A stretch of DNA of 64,000 nucleotides from Mesorhizobium ventifaucium (GTDB taxonomy: Bacteria > Pseudomonadota > Alphaproteobacteria > Rhizobiales > Rhizobiaceae), in contig NZ_CAKXZS010000009.1 in the NCBI RefSeq assembly GCF_935822925.1, positions 84,973 to 148,972 on the forward strand, read 5' to 3'. Shown one piece after another: positions 37,926-46,996 of this stretch (position 1 is the stretch's first letter; each line of letters starts with the position of its first letter). The position numbers and the translations under genes are program-made. The notes under the pieces are model-generated. The model was given only the letters and a program-made list of their open reading frames with translations, had not been told where the DNA came from and made no database searches.

Positions 37926-38396
37926 CTATCCCACCTTCACCAGAACGGCGCTTTCGAACTCGATGACCTTGTCGCCGATCGAATCGAAAGCCTCCGAGCG
38001 CAGCGTCAGCACTCGCCAGCCCGGCCGCGATGCGAGGGGGCGGTGGGCAAGCGCGGTGCGGGTGAAGGTCACGGTTTCTCCGGCATAGACGGGTTTTAGC
38101 CATTTGAGGTTCTTGAAGCCGGGCGAGGGGCCGAATTCGGGGGCGGGCCCAGCGCCGGCCCAGCTGATGCCTTCGGCCTCCACGCCGGTCTCAATGTTCA
38201 ACTTCATCCAGGTTGCAGCTGTGTGCCAGCCGGAGGCGCACAGGCCGCCGAACACGCTGTTCTTCGCCGCCTCTTCATCGAGATGGAATATCTGCGGATC
38301 GTATTTGCGGGCGAACGCCTTGATCGCCTCGGGCTCGAATCTATGCGACCCGAGGGTGACGGTGACGCCGATGCGGAAGAACTCGTCCAATGTCAT
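37926..38396 (-). CDS. MaoC-like hot-dog dehydratase, second of pair
   Basis: A 156-residue hot-dog fold protein of the MaoC / (R)-hydratase group, expected to act on enoyl-CoA-like substrates. The hydratase 2 signature is seen in YDPQIFHLDEEAAKNSVFGG and LCASGWHTAATWMKL; the Asp-His pair lies in DPQIFHLD. The C terminus VIEFESAVLVKVG is typical. Its ATG overlaps the stop of the preceding homolog as ATGA. The two homologs probably form a heterodimer. Confidence 0.92.
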   Translation of the reverse strand: MTLDEFFRIGVTVTLGSHRFEPEAIKAFARKYDPQIFHLDEEAAKNSVFGGLCASGWHTAATWMKLNIETGVEAEGISWAGAGPAPEFGPSPGFKNLKWLKPVYAGETVTFTRTALAHRPLASRPGWRVLTLRSEAFDSIGDKVIEFESAVLVKVG

Positions 38397-38890
38397 GAGC
38401 GGCCCTGTGCGGCATCACGGGCGAGGAACATGACCGTGTTCTCGAGTTCGAAGACGCCTTCGCCACGCTGGTTGAAAAGCTCGCTGCGCAAGGTAACGAG
38501 GCCGAGCTGAGGCTTGGACCTGGACAGACGCTTGGCAAGGACGGTGGTGTTGCCGCTCAAGATGTCGCCGGCCAGCACCGGCCTCTTCCACCGGACCTGG
38601 TCGACACCAGGGGCGCCTTGCGAGGTCGAATCCAGCAGGAAGGCATCGCACAGCATGCGCATGAACATCGCGCAGGTGTGCCAGCCGGAGGCCGCCAGCC
38701 CGCCAAGGATGCTGGCCCTGCCCGCCGCCTCGTCGAGATGCATCGGCTGCGCATCGAACTCTTGCGCGAATTCGATGATCTCGGCCGCGCTCACCAGTTT
38801 CGTGCCGAGGTCGAGCGAGGCGCCCTCGACGAAATCCTCATAGGCCCAAGTCTTTTCATAGGCCGAAGTCTTTGCGTTCTTTCCGGTCAT
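38393..38890 (-). CDS. MaoC-like hot-dog dehydratase, first of pair
   Basis: A 165-residue MaoC-like protein homologous to its downstream neighbour, with FDAQPMHLDEAAGRASILGG and LAASGWHTCAMFMRMLCDAF. The N terminus carries two tandem hexapeptides (KTSAYE, KTWAYE) from an 18-base duplication at 38837-38872. The two genes are translationally coupled and probably encode one heterodimeric hydratase. Substrate unknown. Confidence 0.92.
   Translation of the reverse strand: MTGKNAKTSAYEKTWAYEDFVEGASLDLGTKLVSAAEIIEFAQEFDAQPMHLDEAAGRASILGGLAASGWHTCAMFMRMLCDAFLLDSTSQGAPGVDQVRWKRPVLAGDILSGNTTVLAKRLSRSKPQLGLVTLRSELFNQRGEGVFELENTVMFLARDAAQGRS
38837..38872 (-). repeat. 18-bp in-frame tandem duplication near a start codon
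   Basis: Two adjacent 18-base units differ at two positions and encode KTSAYE-KTWAYE at residues 7-18 of the MaoC-like protein. Confidence 0.85.
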
Positions 38891-39022
38891 GGTCAGGAAT
38901 CCGGTTCAAGATTGTACGATCGCCACGGATCGGTTTCCCGGATGCAGGCGGGGCGGGATTTGGTCAAGTCATTTCTGGTGTGCCAGGCCATCGCGCCCAA
39001 CGCAATAGAAGCTCCGAAGCCT

Positions 39023-39997
39023 CTACAACCAGCCGCGGCGGCGGAAATACCAGAAGGGCAGGATCGCCGAGAGGATCATCAAGCCGATGGCGAAAGGATA
39101 GCCGAAGTTCCAGGTCAGTTCGGGCATGACATTGAAATTCATGCCGTAGATCGAGGCGACCAGCGTCGGCGGCAGGAAGATGACGGCAGCGACGGAGAAA
39201 ATCTTGATGATAGCGTTCTGCTCGATCGAGATCATGCCGAGCGTCGCGTCGAGCAGGAAGTTGATCTTCTGCGACAGGAAGGTGGCGTGGTCGGCGAGCG
39301 ACAGCACATCACGCGACAAGGTCTTGATGCGCGCGCGAATGTCCTTGCTCATCTTGGTCTGGGTCGAGGCGTGGGTGAGGAAGCCGGCGAGCCGCTGCAG
39401 CGAGATCAGGCTGTCGCGGATCGAGGAGGCGATGTCCTCCTTGCGGCCGATCGCCTTCAGCAATTCCTGAAAATCGCGGTTGCGCTTGGAAGCCTTGGTC
39501 GAGCTTGCCTGGAAGATGTCGCGTGAGATCGCCTCGATGTCGCGGCCGGCGCGCTCCAGAATGTCGGCGAGGCGGTCGACGATCGCCTCCAGCAAGCCGA
39601 TCAGGATGGTGTCGCCGCTGGTGCAGCCGGTCGCCACCTTCTCGGCACGCTGCGGAAAAGTCTTGAAAGCCTTCGGTTCGTGGTAACGCACCGTGATCAG
39701 CCTGTTGCCGGCCAGCACGAAGGTGACCGGCGACATCAAGGGATCGTCGGCCTCGGTCTGGGCGGGCAGAATGGCGGTCATGAAATAGGCGCCGTCCTCG
39801 ACATATAGGCGGCTCGAAATCTCGATCTCCTCCATCTCCTCGCGTGTCGGAATGGCAACGCCGAGCCAGGCCTCGATGGCCGCTTCCTCTTCCTTTGTCG
39901 GGCTTACAAGGTCGGCCCAGACGATTTGGTCGCTGTTTGCCAAGAGATCGTCGGCAAGGCGCAGGCGATCATTGTCCACGACGAATGCCTTGATCAT
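39023..39997 (-). CDS. CorA family magnesium/metal transporter
   Basis: A 324-residue CorA-type channel for Mg2+ or Co2+. A large cytoplasmic funnel domain precedes two C-terminal helices with the loop motif YGMNFNVMPEL, the GMN signature. The tail WYFRRRGWL is basic as in the family. ATG 39997 is used, with AAGGGAG upstream; the frame remains open to 40120 without family features. The gene stands alone. Close relatives (ZntB type) export zinc, so the ion is uncertain. Confidence 0.94.
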   Translation of the reverse strand: MIKAFVVDNDRLRLADDLLANSDQIVWADLVSPTKEEEAAIEAWLGVAIPTREEMEEIEISSRLYVEDGAYFMTAILPAQTEADDPLMSPVTFVLAGNRLITVRYHEPKAFKTFPQRAEKVATGCTSGDTILIGLLEAIVDRLADILERAGRDIEAISRDIFQASSTKASKRNRDFQELLKAIGRKEDIASSIRDSLISLQRLAGFLTHASTQTKMSKDIRARIKTLSRDVLSLADHATFLSQKINFLLDATLGMISIEQNAIIKIFSVAAVIFLPPTLVASIYGMNFNVMPELTWNFGYPFAIGLMILSAILPFWYFRRRGWL

Positions 39998-40163
39998 CGC
40001 CGGGTCTCCCTTGCTGAGGCCAAAAGGATGGGTTCGAGCGGGCGCGTCGTTTCGGATTGCACGGGGCGGGCGCTTTCGACGAAAGCAGACCTGAGGGCAG
40101 ACGCCCCTTAGACCGGGCATTGCGGGCAGTCAAGGCGCGCGGAAAGGGCCCGCGCAGTCTCTT

Positions 40164-40341
40164 CCTTCTCCCCGTGTGGGAGAAGGGCCGAGCGAAGCTC
40201 GGTCGGATGAGGGGTGTTCCAGCTTGGCACCAACAGCGCTCCGGCCAACACCCCTCAACCGTCTTGGCGCTGCGCGCCAATCCACCGCCCGGGGCGAGTC
40301 ACCGGCCTCGCCCGCCCTTCAGGCCCCACAAGGGGAGAAGG
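40164..40341. repeat. Rhizobial palindromic intergenic repeat (RIME-like), copy 3 with insertion
   Basis: Same orientation as copy 1, starting CCTTCTCCCCGTGTGGGAGA and ending CCCACAAGGGGAGAAGGAAG. Between TTGGCGCTGCGCGCCAATCC and the right end it carries about 35 extra bases of GC-rich sequence (from near 40286), so the element has been altered internally. Confidence 0.8.
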
Positions 40342-40358
40342 AAGAAGCGTCGGTCAGC

Positions 40359-41462
40359 TCAGGTGTTGAACTTGAACAGCATGATGTCGCCGTCCTGGAC
40401 GACATACTCCTTGCCTTCGTCGCGTGCCTTGCCGGCTTCCTTGGCCGCCACTTCGCCGCCCAGCGTGACGAAGTCGTTGTAGGCGATGGTCTGGGCGCGG
40501 ATGAAGCCGCGCTCGAAATCGGTGTGGATGACGCCTGCCGCCTGTGGCGCCTTGGCGCCCTTGTGCACGGTCCAGGCGCGCGTCTCCTTCGGCCCGACGG
40601 TGAAATAGGTGATGAGCTGCAGCAGCTCGTAGCCGGCGCGGATCACCTTGTTCAAGCCAGGCTCATCGAGGCCCAGGGTGGCGAGGAATTCCATTTCCTC
40701 TTCGTCGCTGAGCTGCGCGACCTCGGCTTCGATCGCCGCGGAAATCACCACGGTGCGGGCGCCTTGCGCGGCAGCCATCTGCTCGACCGCCTTGGTATGC
40801 GCGTTGCCGGTGGCGGCGTCGGCCTCGGCGACATTGCAGACATAGAGCACGGGGTGCGATGTCAGCAGGTTCAGCCCCTGCAGGATGCGCAGATCCTCCG
40901 CGGAGATATTTTTGAGCAGGATGCGGGCCGGCTTGCCGACCTGCAGGAGTTCCAGAGCGGCTTCCATCAACGGAAGCACGGTCAGCGCCTCCTTGTCCTT
41001 GCCGGAAGCGCGCTTGCGGAACTGCACGATGCGGCGCTCGAGGCTGTCGAGGTCGGCGAGCATCAGCTCGGTCTCGACGGTCTCGGCGTCGGCGACGGGA
41101 TCGATGCGGCCTTCGACATGGGTGATGTCGCCATCCTCGAAGCAGCGCAGCACATGGACGATGGCGTCGACCTCGCGGATATTGGCCAGGAACTGGTTGC
41201 CCAGCCCTTCGCCTTTCGAGGCGCCGCGCACCAGGCCGGCGATGTCGACGAATGAGATGCGGGTCGGGATGATCTCCTTCGACTTGCCGATCGCGGCAAT
41301 TTTTTGCAGGCGCGGGTCGGGCACCGCGACTTCGCCGGTGTTCGGTTCGATGGTGCAGAACGGATAGTTGGCGGCCTGTGCCGCCGCCGTTCTGGTCAGC
41401 GCGTTGAAAAGCGTCGACTTGCCGACGTTGGGCAAGCCAACGATGCCGCATTTGAAACCCAT
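40359..41462 (-). CDS. ychF: Redox-regulated ATPase YchF (Obg family)
   Basis: YchF (367 residues) is a ribosome-associated P-loop ATPase of the Obg family. It has G1 GLPNVGKSTLFNALT, G3 DIAGLVRGASKGEGLGNQFL and NVAEAD in place of the usual NKxD, which explains its preference for ATP. A C-terminal TGS domain contains GPKETRAW and ends EYVVQDGDIMLFKFNT. It lies downstream of pth, a common association. Confidence 0.97.
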   Translation of the reverse strand: MGFKCGIVGLPNVGKSTLFNALTRTAAAQAANYPFCTIEPNTGEVAVPDPRLQKIAAIGKSKEIIPTRISFVDIAGLVRGASKGEGLGNQFLANIREVDAIVHVLRCFEDGDITHVEGRIDPVADAETVETELMLADLDSLERRIVQFRKRASGKDKEALTVLPLMEAALELLQVGKPARILLKNISAEDLRILQGLNLLTSHPVLYVCNVAEADAATGNAHTKAVEQMAAAQGARTVVISAAIEAEVAQLSDEEEMEFLATLGLDEPGLNKVIRAGYELLQLITYFTVGPKETRAWTVHKGAKAPQAAGVIHTDFERGFIRAQTIAYNDFVTLGGEVAAKEAGKARDEGKEYVVQDGDIMLFKFNT

Positions 41463-41557
41463 TTTTATCCGGTCCTATCGGGAAATCGAAATTTGATGAG
41501 GGCTATGGGCGAAAGGGGTGACGAACGTCAAGCCCTGGCCCCGATCCGTGGCCAGGC

Positions 41558-42283
41558 TCAACCCTTGCCGCCAAACAGCTTCTTCAGCATGGCGGCCATG
41601 GGGCCGGTTTCGGGCAGCTTGGCTGCCGGCAGCTGCGGCCGCGCCTGGCGAACGTGGCTTTGTACTTTTGGCGCCTTGGGTGGCGGGCGGTCGTCTTCGC
41701 CCGTCGGCGTGAGCTTGTCGCGCAAGGCCAGCGTCACGCGATTCATGAAGGAATTGTCGTCGCCCTTGGCAAGCAGTTCGGCATCGTCGGCGATGGTGTC
41801 GAGCAGCACGTCCAGCCACTCGCGGTCGCTTTTGGCGAAATCGCCAAGCACATGGCCATGCACCATTTCCTTGATGCCGGGGTGGCCGACGCCAATACGC
41901 ACGCGGCGGAAACCCTTGCCGACATGCTGCTCGAGCGAGCGGATACCGTTGTGGCCACCGGAACCGCCACCGACCTTGACCCGCACCTTGCCGGCGGCAA
42001 GATCGATCTCGTCATAAAAGACGGTTAGCGCCGAAGCTTCGAGCTTGTAAAAGCGCAGGGCTTCGCCGACCGACTGGCCGGACAGGTTCATGAAGGTCTG
42101 CGGCTTGATCAGGATGATTTTTTCGCCGGCAAGCGTGCCTTCGGCGATCAGGCCCTGGAACTTTTTCGACCACGGCGAAAAGGAATGGCGGCGGGCGATT
42201 GCGTCCGCCGCCATGAAGCCGACATTGTGCCGATTGTCAGCGTATTTCGCGCCCGGATTGCCGAGGCCTGCAAACAGCAGCAT
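41558..42283 (-). CDS. pth: Peptidyl-tRNA hydrolase
   Basis: Pth (241 residues) releases tRNA from stalled peptidyl-tRNA. Catalytic elements are the N-terminal GLGNPGAKYADNRHNVGF with the active His, KPQTFMNLSG, and the Asp and Gly-rich loop FYDEIDLAAGKVRVKVGGGS-GGHNG. The C-terminal 50 residues (Pro/Lys rich) extend the E. coli-type core, as usual in rhizobia. ATG 42283 follows GGAGGTGACG; the in-frame GTG at 42289 overlaps that ribosome binding site. It follows rplY by 23 bases. Confidence 0.96.
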   Translation of the reverse strand: MLLFAGLGNPGAKYADNRHNVGFMAADAIARRHSFSPWSKKFQGLIAEGTLAGEKIILIKPQTFMNLSGQSVGEALRFYKLEASALTVFYDEIDLAAGKVRVKVGGGSGGHNGIRSLEQHVGKGFRRVRIGVGHPGIKEMVHGHVLGDFAKSDREWLDVLLDTIADDAELLAKGDDNSFMNRVTLALRDKLTPTGEDDRPPPKAPKVQSHVRQARPQLPAAKLPETGPMAAMLKKLFGGKG

Positions 42284-42306
42284 CGTCACCTCCGGGCGAA
42301 AAACGA

Positions 42307-42945
42307 TTACTTCTCTTCGTCGGCAGGAGCTGCTTCGGGCTCAGCCGCTTCGACCGTCTCTTCAGGCTCCGGCTTCATCGCCGAGGAGCCGGCAATGGTC
42401 GCGACGGTGAAGTCGCGGTCGGAGATCACCGGCTTGACGCCGGCCGGCAGCTTGACCGCCGAGATGTGGATCGAATCGCCGATATCGGTGCCGGTGAGAT
42501 CGACGGTGATGAATTCCGGGATCGCATTGGCCGGGCAGTGGAACTCGACTTCGTGACGCACGATGTTGAGCACGCCGCCGCGCTTGAGGCCGGGCGACTT
42601 GTCCTCGTTGATGAAGTGGACCGGCACGTCGACATTGACTTCGGTGTCCTTGCCGATGCGCAGGAAGTCGACATGGACCGGAAAATCCTTGACCGGGTCG
42701 AGCTGGTAGTCCTTGGGCAGGACCTGGATCTTCTTGCCGTCGACATCGATCGTGGCGATCGTGGTCAGGAACCCGCCGCCATGGATCTTGTAGTAAATGT
42801 CCTTGTAGGTCAGCGCAATCGCCAGGGGAGGCTGCTTGTCACCGTAGATTACTGCAGGCACTTTACCGTTGCGGCGAACTGCACGGGCGGACCCCTTACC
42901 GACCTGTTCGCGCGCTTCGGCCTTGAGCTCGTAAGTATCGCTCAT
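42307..42945 (-). CDS. rplY: 50S ribosomal protein L25 / general stress protein Ctc
   Basis: L25 of the long CTC form (212 residues), a 5S rRNA-binding ribosomal protein. The N-terminal L25 domain shows [23 protein letters not shown] and the C-terminal TL5 beta domain includes [20 protein letters not shown]. The acidic tail [20 protein letters not shown] is typical. AAAGGAA precedes the ATG. It is the first gene of the rplY-pth unit with ychF following. Confidence 0.96.
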   Translation of the reverse strand: MSDTYELKAEAREQVGKGSARAVRRNGKVPAVIYGDKQPPLAIALTYKDIYYKIHGGGFLTTIATIDVDGKKIQVLPKDYQLDPVKDFPVHVDFLRIGKDTEVNVDVPVHFINEDKSPGLKRGGVLNIVRHEVEFHCPANAIPEFITVDLTGTDIGDSIHISAVKLPAGVKPVISDRDFTVATIAGSSAMKPEPEETVEAAEPEAAPADEEK

Positions 42946-43310
42946 GGCATTTCCTTTCGCGTTGTTCTGGAGCGTTCGCGGCCGGCGAGATGCCTGGGCC
43001 GTAAACGTCGAAAGCCGTCATGGCGTTACATGATCTGGTCCAAAATCTTCTTTGGGATCACGTGAGGCCGGACAGCCTTCCGCCGCGTTGCCTCCAAGGG
43101 TGTCTACGCGGGTGGCGGCTCTATAGCGGAAGGCGGGGCGGGGTGCAAGGCCGTGGGTCGTGGGGAACTCCGAACGGCACGGATGTGTCTGCCGACCCCG
43201 GAACAACAGCCTGTTCCCGCTATGGGCAGACGATCTGAGCTTCCAGCGCGAAGAAGCAAGATCGCCAAAAATGCGGAGCTCCCGCCGATGATAAGCCCGC
43301 AACTCAGGAT
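42946..43310. other. 365-bp gap upstream of rplY
   Basis: It holds the rplY promoter region and the 3' end of accessory island 2. No gene, tRNA or clear hairpin is supported. The frames present are short and lack known motifs. Confidence 0.5.
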
Positions 43311-44033
43311 TTATCGGGCACGTCCGTGATCGTAGACACAGCGAAAACCTATGTAGACGACGTAGAAATCGGCAGGTTTCCATTGCATCGCGCTGGACAC
43401 CATTTCTTCGGCCCCATACCACCAGGAACCACCGGCAGTTAGAGCCGCGGGGCCATCACGATTAGCAAGCCATTCCCACACGTTGCCACCCATATCGTAG
43501 AGACCATTGACCCCGACCTGCGTGGTGCCCGCTGCCGCATGGCGCGGCCAAGGATCGTCGCCCCGCGTGTTGGCGCCGACGGGCGTGTCGCCGACAGGAT
43601 ACGCATATTGCCTGCCGGCGATGAAGCCCGCCGATGGGCCAGGGCGGGTTTCGCGATAGGCTGCTCGGTTCCATTCTTCCGAGGTCGGCAAGCGGCCACC
43701 GGCCCAGGCGCAATAGGCCGCCGCCTCATGCCAGTTGAGATGAACGGCCGGCTCGCTCGTCGATTGCGGCGCCTCTCCGAAGGGCGTCCGAAACGTCCAT
43801 CCTGGACGACGCTCCCAGCCCGAGCCCCACTCGTGTCCGCCACCCATGGTTTCGGCGGCCGTCACCATCCCGGTCGCACCGGCGAAGCCGGCGAACTGCC
43901 CGATCGTCACTTCGGTACGGTCGATGGCGAACTGTCCCACGACAACTCTTTCGCCGGCGCTGAGCGGGCCGCAGGTTGCCAGAAGAATGGCGATCGAGAG
44001 AACTGCCGGAGCATTCTTCAAGCGAAAGGCCAC
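43311..44033 (-). CDS. Secreted SUMF1-like (formylglycine-generating enzyme family) protein
   Basis: A 240-residue exported protein: Sec signal peptide VLSIAILLATCGPLSAGE and a SUMF1/FGE-sulfatase fold (FAIDRTEVTIGQFAGFAGAT, PAVHLNWHEAAAYCAWAGGR, LPTSEEWNRAAY, GLYDMGGNVWEWLA, GGSWWYGAEEM, IGFRCVYD). The two catalytic cysteines of true FGE near the C terminus are missing, so it is not a sulfatase activator; related proteins are EgtB- or PvdO-like. The GTG start at 44033 follows GGAGGGG and overlaps the end of the aldo-keto reductase gene by 16 bases. Confidence 0.85.
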   Translation of the reverse strand: MAFRLKNAPAVLSIAILLATCGPLSAGERVVVGQFAIDRTEVTIGQFAGFAGATGMVTAAETMGGGHEWGSGWERRPGWTFRTPFGEAPQSTSEPAVHLNWHEAAAYCAWAGGRLPTSEEWNRAAYRETRPGPSAGFIAGRQYAYPVGDTPVGANTRGDDPWPRHAAAGTTQVGVNGLYDMGGNVWEWLANRDGPAALTAGGSWWYGAEEMVSSAMQWKPADFYVVYIGFRCVYDHGRAR

Positions 44034-45049
44034 TTCACGACCCCTCCATAGTTCTTTCCTGGATAGGGCGGCTGCCGGAGGGCGTCGGCCACACCGGGAA
44101 GGGACGCATAATGGTCCGCCATACGCTCCCGCATCGCCTGATCCGGCAGTTCGCCAAAGAGCGCGCCCATGTTTTCCACGAGATGTTCGGGATTGCTGGT
44201 CGCGGGAATCACGACGGTAACGCTGGGGTGCGAAATGATGAACTTGAGAAAATACTCGGCCCAGCTTTCGATCCCCAACTCGGCAGCGAAAGGCGGAAGA
44301 GGCTGCCCGGCAACGGGCGTGAACAGGCGCGCCTTCTCGAAGGGAATGTTCACCTGCACGGCGACGCCATTGTCGGCACAGGCCTGCAGCAGTCTCTTTT
44401 CCGCCGCCCGCGTATGGATGGTATAGGCGATCTGAACGAAGTCGAGCGTGCCGCCTGCAACCAACCGCTCCATGGTGTCATAGTATTCGGCGCTCCACTG
44501 CGTCGCCCCGATATACCGAGTCCGGCCTTCCTCCTTCCATTGGCGCAACAGGTGCAGGACCTGATCGTGGTTCTCGAGACTATGGACCTGCTGGACATCC
44601 ATCCGGCTGCGCCAGAGGCGCTCGCGCGAGCGAAGAAACTGCGCCTCCGAGTGACTGTTGTCCGAGAGGTATTCGCCCGTTGTCCAGGTCTTGTTGGTGA
44701 TGAAAATGTCGTCGGCTATGCCAAGTTCGATCATGAAATCGCCGACGCTGACCTCGGACATCCCATACAGCGGCGATGTGTCGATGACGCGCCCGCCCAT
44801 CTCATGGAAGGAACGGATGATCTCGCGAATGTGGTCTCGCGGTTCACCGGGCATGATGTCGAATGTTTCGAAAGTGCCCAGACCGACGGCGGGGATCATC
44901 TCGCCCGTCTTGGGGATTGGCCGCATGATGGCCGAGCGCTCTTGCGCGATTGCCTTGATGGGAAATTGGCTGGCCGCGGCCACGGCGGCCAGCGTTGCAG
45001 TGGAACGGAGAAAATGGCGGCGGGTGGTGAGAAACTCGGGACGAGACAT
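44018..45049 (-). CDS. Tat-exported aldo/keto reductase
   Basis: A 343-residue aldo/keto reductase with a Tat signal: TTRRHFLRSTATLAAVAAAS, cleavage near IKAIAQ. The catalytic barrel keeps VIDTSPLYGMSEVSVGD (Asp and Tyr of the tetrad), FITNKTW (Lys) and VQQVHSLENHDQ (His). A nicotinamide-binding C-terminal stretch VVIPATSNPEHLVENM is present. An exported NAD(P)H-type enzyme is unusual; Tat allows export with bound cofactor. ATG 45049 has GGAG eight bases upstream. The AraC gene lies upstream on the same strand. Confidence 0.88.
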   Translation of the reverse strand: MSRPEFLTTRRHFLRSTATLAAVAAASQFPIKAIAQERSAIMRPIPKTGEMIPAVGLGTFETFDIMPGEPRDHIREIIRSFHEMGGRVIDTSPLYGMSEVSVGDFMIELGIADDIFITNKTWTTGEYLSDNSHSEAQFLRSRERLWRSRMDVQQVHSLENHDQVLHLLRQWKEEGRTRYIGATQWSAEYYDTMERLVAGGTLDFVQIAYTIHTRAAEKRLLQACADNGVAVQVNIPFEKARLFTPVAGQPLPPFAAELGIESWAEYFLKFIISHPSVTVVIPATSNPEHLVENMGALFGELPDQAMRERMADHYASLPGVADALRQPPYPGKNYGGVVKWPFA

Positions 45050-45109
45050 CGAGGGCACTCCGTTTGATGTGCGTGCAAGCTAGCCAAAAACACGGAGCAA
45101 ATGCGCGCC

Positions 45110-46087
45110 TCATCCTGACCGGATCGCTTCATCCTGATCGTTTCTTGCTGGGACGGCGACCGCTCGAAACTCACGTCGATACTCCGACGGCGTCGTGCCG
45201 AGTACGGCACGGAACAGCCTCGCAAGGTGGCTGGGGCTCATCAAGCCCACTTCGAGAGCGATACGGTTAACGGAACAATCCGTCTGAGCCAGCAATGAAG
45301 CCGCGCGCTCTACGCGCCGCTCAGAGATCGCCTGAACGGGCGTGCGGCCCGCCGCGCCCCGAAAGGCCCGGTAGAAATGGCCTTCTGAAATACCGAGCGG
45401 AGTGGCCAAATCGGCGATCTGGATCGGCTGTGGCAGCATATGATCGATGCGGTCCATCGTCATACGCAGCTGCCTGGGCGAGAGTTGCCGGATACCCTTG
45501 GCCCCAACGGGGCGACCGGATCGACGCAGCAGATATTCGGCAAGCGCCATCGTCATGACGCTGCAATAAGTGGCGTCGAGCGCGCCATCGATGGACAGCA
45601 GATTTTTCATTTGCGTTATCAGACCATACAAAAATGGTTCCGAAGGTTCGATGAAAGGAGCTATCGACATGATGTCTGCGGCGACGGATCCCGGATGCAC
45701 GGCGATCGCACCCCACTCCCATGCGACGTGCTCCAGGGAGAGCCGCCGTTCGCAACCCGCAGGCAGGAAGGACACGGTTCCCGCTCGGTCTCGGCCGGAA
45801 TACCGCAGACCGCTGTCAGTCCTGAACTCATGCCGGATGGCTCCACCCTTTGTAGTTGCCATGATCAGGTGACAATCGGAGCGAATATTGCCTTCCACCG
45901 CACGGGTATAGCGACGCGCAGCTGTCTCAAACCTGCCCCCTTGCCAGCCGCAGGTGGCTTGGCTCTGAGGCCGCGGTGAGACAGTCCAGGTCGCGCCGGT
46001 CATTAGCTCCGTCATACCAATCTCTCGGTCGTTTAGAATCCCAAGATGGAAAGGGACGGCGGCGAAATCAACCGTGCAGTTCGTCAC
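45110..46087 (-). CDS. AraC family transcriptional regulator
   Basis: A 325-residue regulator with a C-terminal pair of helix-turn-helix motifs (IQIADLATPLGISEGHFYRA, VNRIALEVGLMSPSHLARLF, ending PSEYRREFRAVAVP). The N-terminal part is a beta-rich ligand or dimer domain. It precedes the aldo-keto reductase by 60 bases and probably controls that unit. The start is uncertain: GTG 46087 or ATG 46015 (301 residues, with GAGAG upstream). Confidence 0.88.
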   Translation of the reverse strand: MTNCTVDFAAVPFHLGILNDREIGMTELMTGATWTVSPRPQSQATCGWQGGRFETAARRYTRAVEGNIRSDCHLIMATTKGGAIRHEFRTDSGLRYSGRDRAGTVSFLPAGCERRLSLEHVAWEWGAIAVHPGSVAADIMSIAPFIEPSEPFLYGLITQMKNLLSIDGALDATYCSVMTMALAEYLLRRSGRPVGAKGIRQLSPRQLRMTMDRIDHMLPQPIQIADLATPLGISEGHFYRAFRGAAGRTPVQAISERRVERAASLLAQTDCSVNRIALEVGLMSPSHLARLFRAVLGTTPSEYRREFRAVAVPARNDQDEAIRSG

Positions 46088-46107
46088 GCTCCCGAAGGCG
46101 ACGAGTT

Positions 46108-46283
46108 CGGCAAAACACCGTCAACAGGTCAAGCAGCGGCATGAGGAGCAAACCTGAAAGGCGAAGTCGATGCCCTTATGTCGACGACGACCCCAGGCCC
46201 GGCGGCGAGGCCGCCTATGCCGAAGGCAAAGCCGAATAAGATACCGGCGAACATGCCGACCCGGCCGGTCACCAGTCGGCCTG
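46108..46283 (-). pseudogene. C-terminal remnant of an MFS (fosmidomycin-resistance type) transporter
   Basis: The minus-strand translation TGRVGMFAGILFGFAFGIGG matches the intact transporter at 51806-53068 (PGRVGMIAGVFFGFAFGMGG). DNA similarity continues for about 170 bases, but the frame shifts after GVVVD and the rest of the gene is absent. It is a fragment of a second, diverged transporter copy. Confidence 0.75.
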
Positions 46284-46381
46284 CGGGCAAGCCGTTGCAG
46301 GCATGGATAGTGTCTCGCTTTGAATTTCCCATTTTCAAACATTTGGGTCATGTCTTGAAAGCCGACCGCAATCGATCGGTG

Positions 46382-46885
46382 TCAGACCGGAAACAGCAGT
46401 GCCGAAAGCAACGCAGCGACATACAGCCCGACCCCGAAGGACAGATGAGTCATGAGGCCGCGCAGACGCGCGGTGCTCGGATTGGGCGTTTTCGAGGCTG
46501 CAATTCCGGCTCCAAAGGCTGGCTGCATTACGAAAAACGGGGCGACGACAGTGGACATGCCGACAACAAGGGCGGGAAGCAATGTCGGGTGTCGCGCCCA
46601 GTCGAGGCCCCAAACTCCCATCAGCAATGCAGCAAAGACGATGCCGATCGCGTAATGCGCGACCCACCCAATAGGCGTTTCGCCGCGAATTCGGGGAGCC
46701 TGCGCGATATTCGCATGCGCGAAGCGGCCTCGCGGAAAGTGGCCGATCCAGCGGCCGACCCAGGCATAATCAAAAGGCGTAATCGCGAACGTTCGTTTCA
46801 GAAACAATCCCCAAAGATCCATCACCGCCGTCGCCCCCGTTCCGATCGCGGCAGCGCGGACGACGAACTCCAACTGCTTGTTCAT
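46382..46885 (-). CDS. DUF2938 family membrane protein
   Basis: A 167-residue membrane protein with four helices: AAIGTGATAVMDLWGLF, GWVAHYAIGIVFAALLMGVW, ALVVGMSTVVAPFFVMQPAF and THLSFGVGLYVAALLSALLF. The motifs GRWIGHFPRGRFAHANIAQA and RGETPIGWVAHY are typical of DUF2938. Function unknown. It is divergent from an ArsR-rhodanese gene across a 111-bp gap with a repetitive operator-like sequence, so that regulator is a plausible controller. Confidence 0.85.
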   Translation of the reverse strand: MNKQLEFVVRAAAIGTGATAVMDLWGLFLKRTFAITPFDYAWVGRWIGHFPRGRFAHANIAQAPRIRGETPIGWVAHYAIGIVFAALLMGVWGLDWARHPTLLPALVVGMSTVVAPFFVMQPAFGAGIAASKTPNPSTARLRGLMTHLSFGVGLYVAALLSALLFPV

Positions 46886-46960
46886 TTCTATGCTCCTGTG
46901 TTGCCCATGCTGCCGTCTTCGGCGTCAGACACTAGCCGATGAAAATCAGTCATTCAATGT

Positions 46961-46983
46961 ATTGATTGATTAATTGATTGATG
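46961..46983. promoter_or_regulatory. ATTG-repeat, possible ArsR operator
   Basis: ATTGATTGATTAATTGATTG, followed by ATG, is an AT-rich quasi-palindromic array, 14 bases before the ArsR-rhodanese start, in an otherwise GC-rich genome. The inner part ATTGATTAATTGAT contains the inverted half-sites expected for an ArsR-type operator. Confidence 0.5.
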
Positions 46984-46996
46984 ATAGAATTGCAGT

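Noticed and set aside
43311..44033. True formylglycine-generating enzyme for sulfatases
   Set aside because: The catalytic cysteine pair is missing and no sulfatase gene is nearby.
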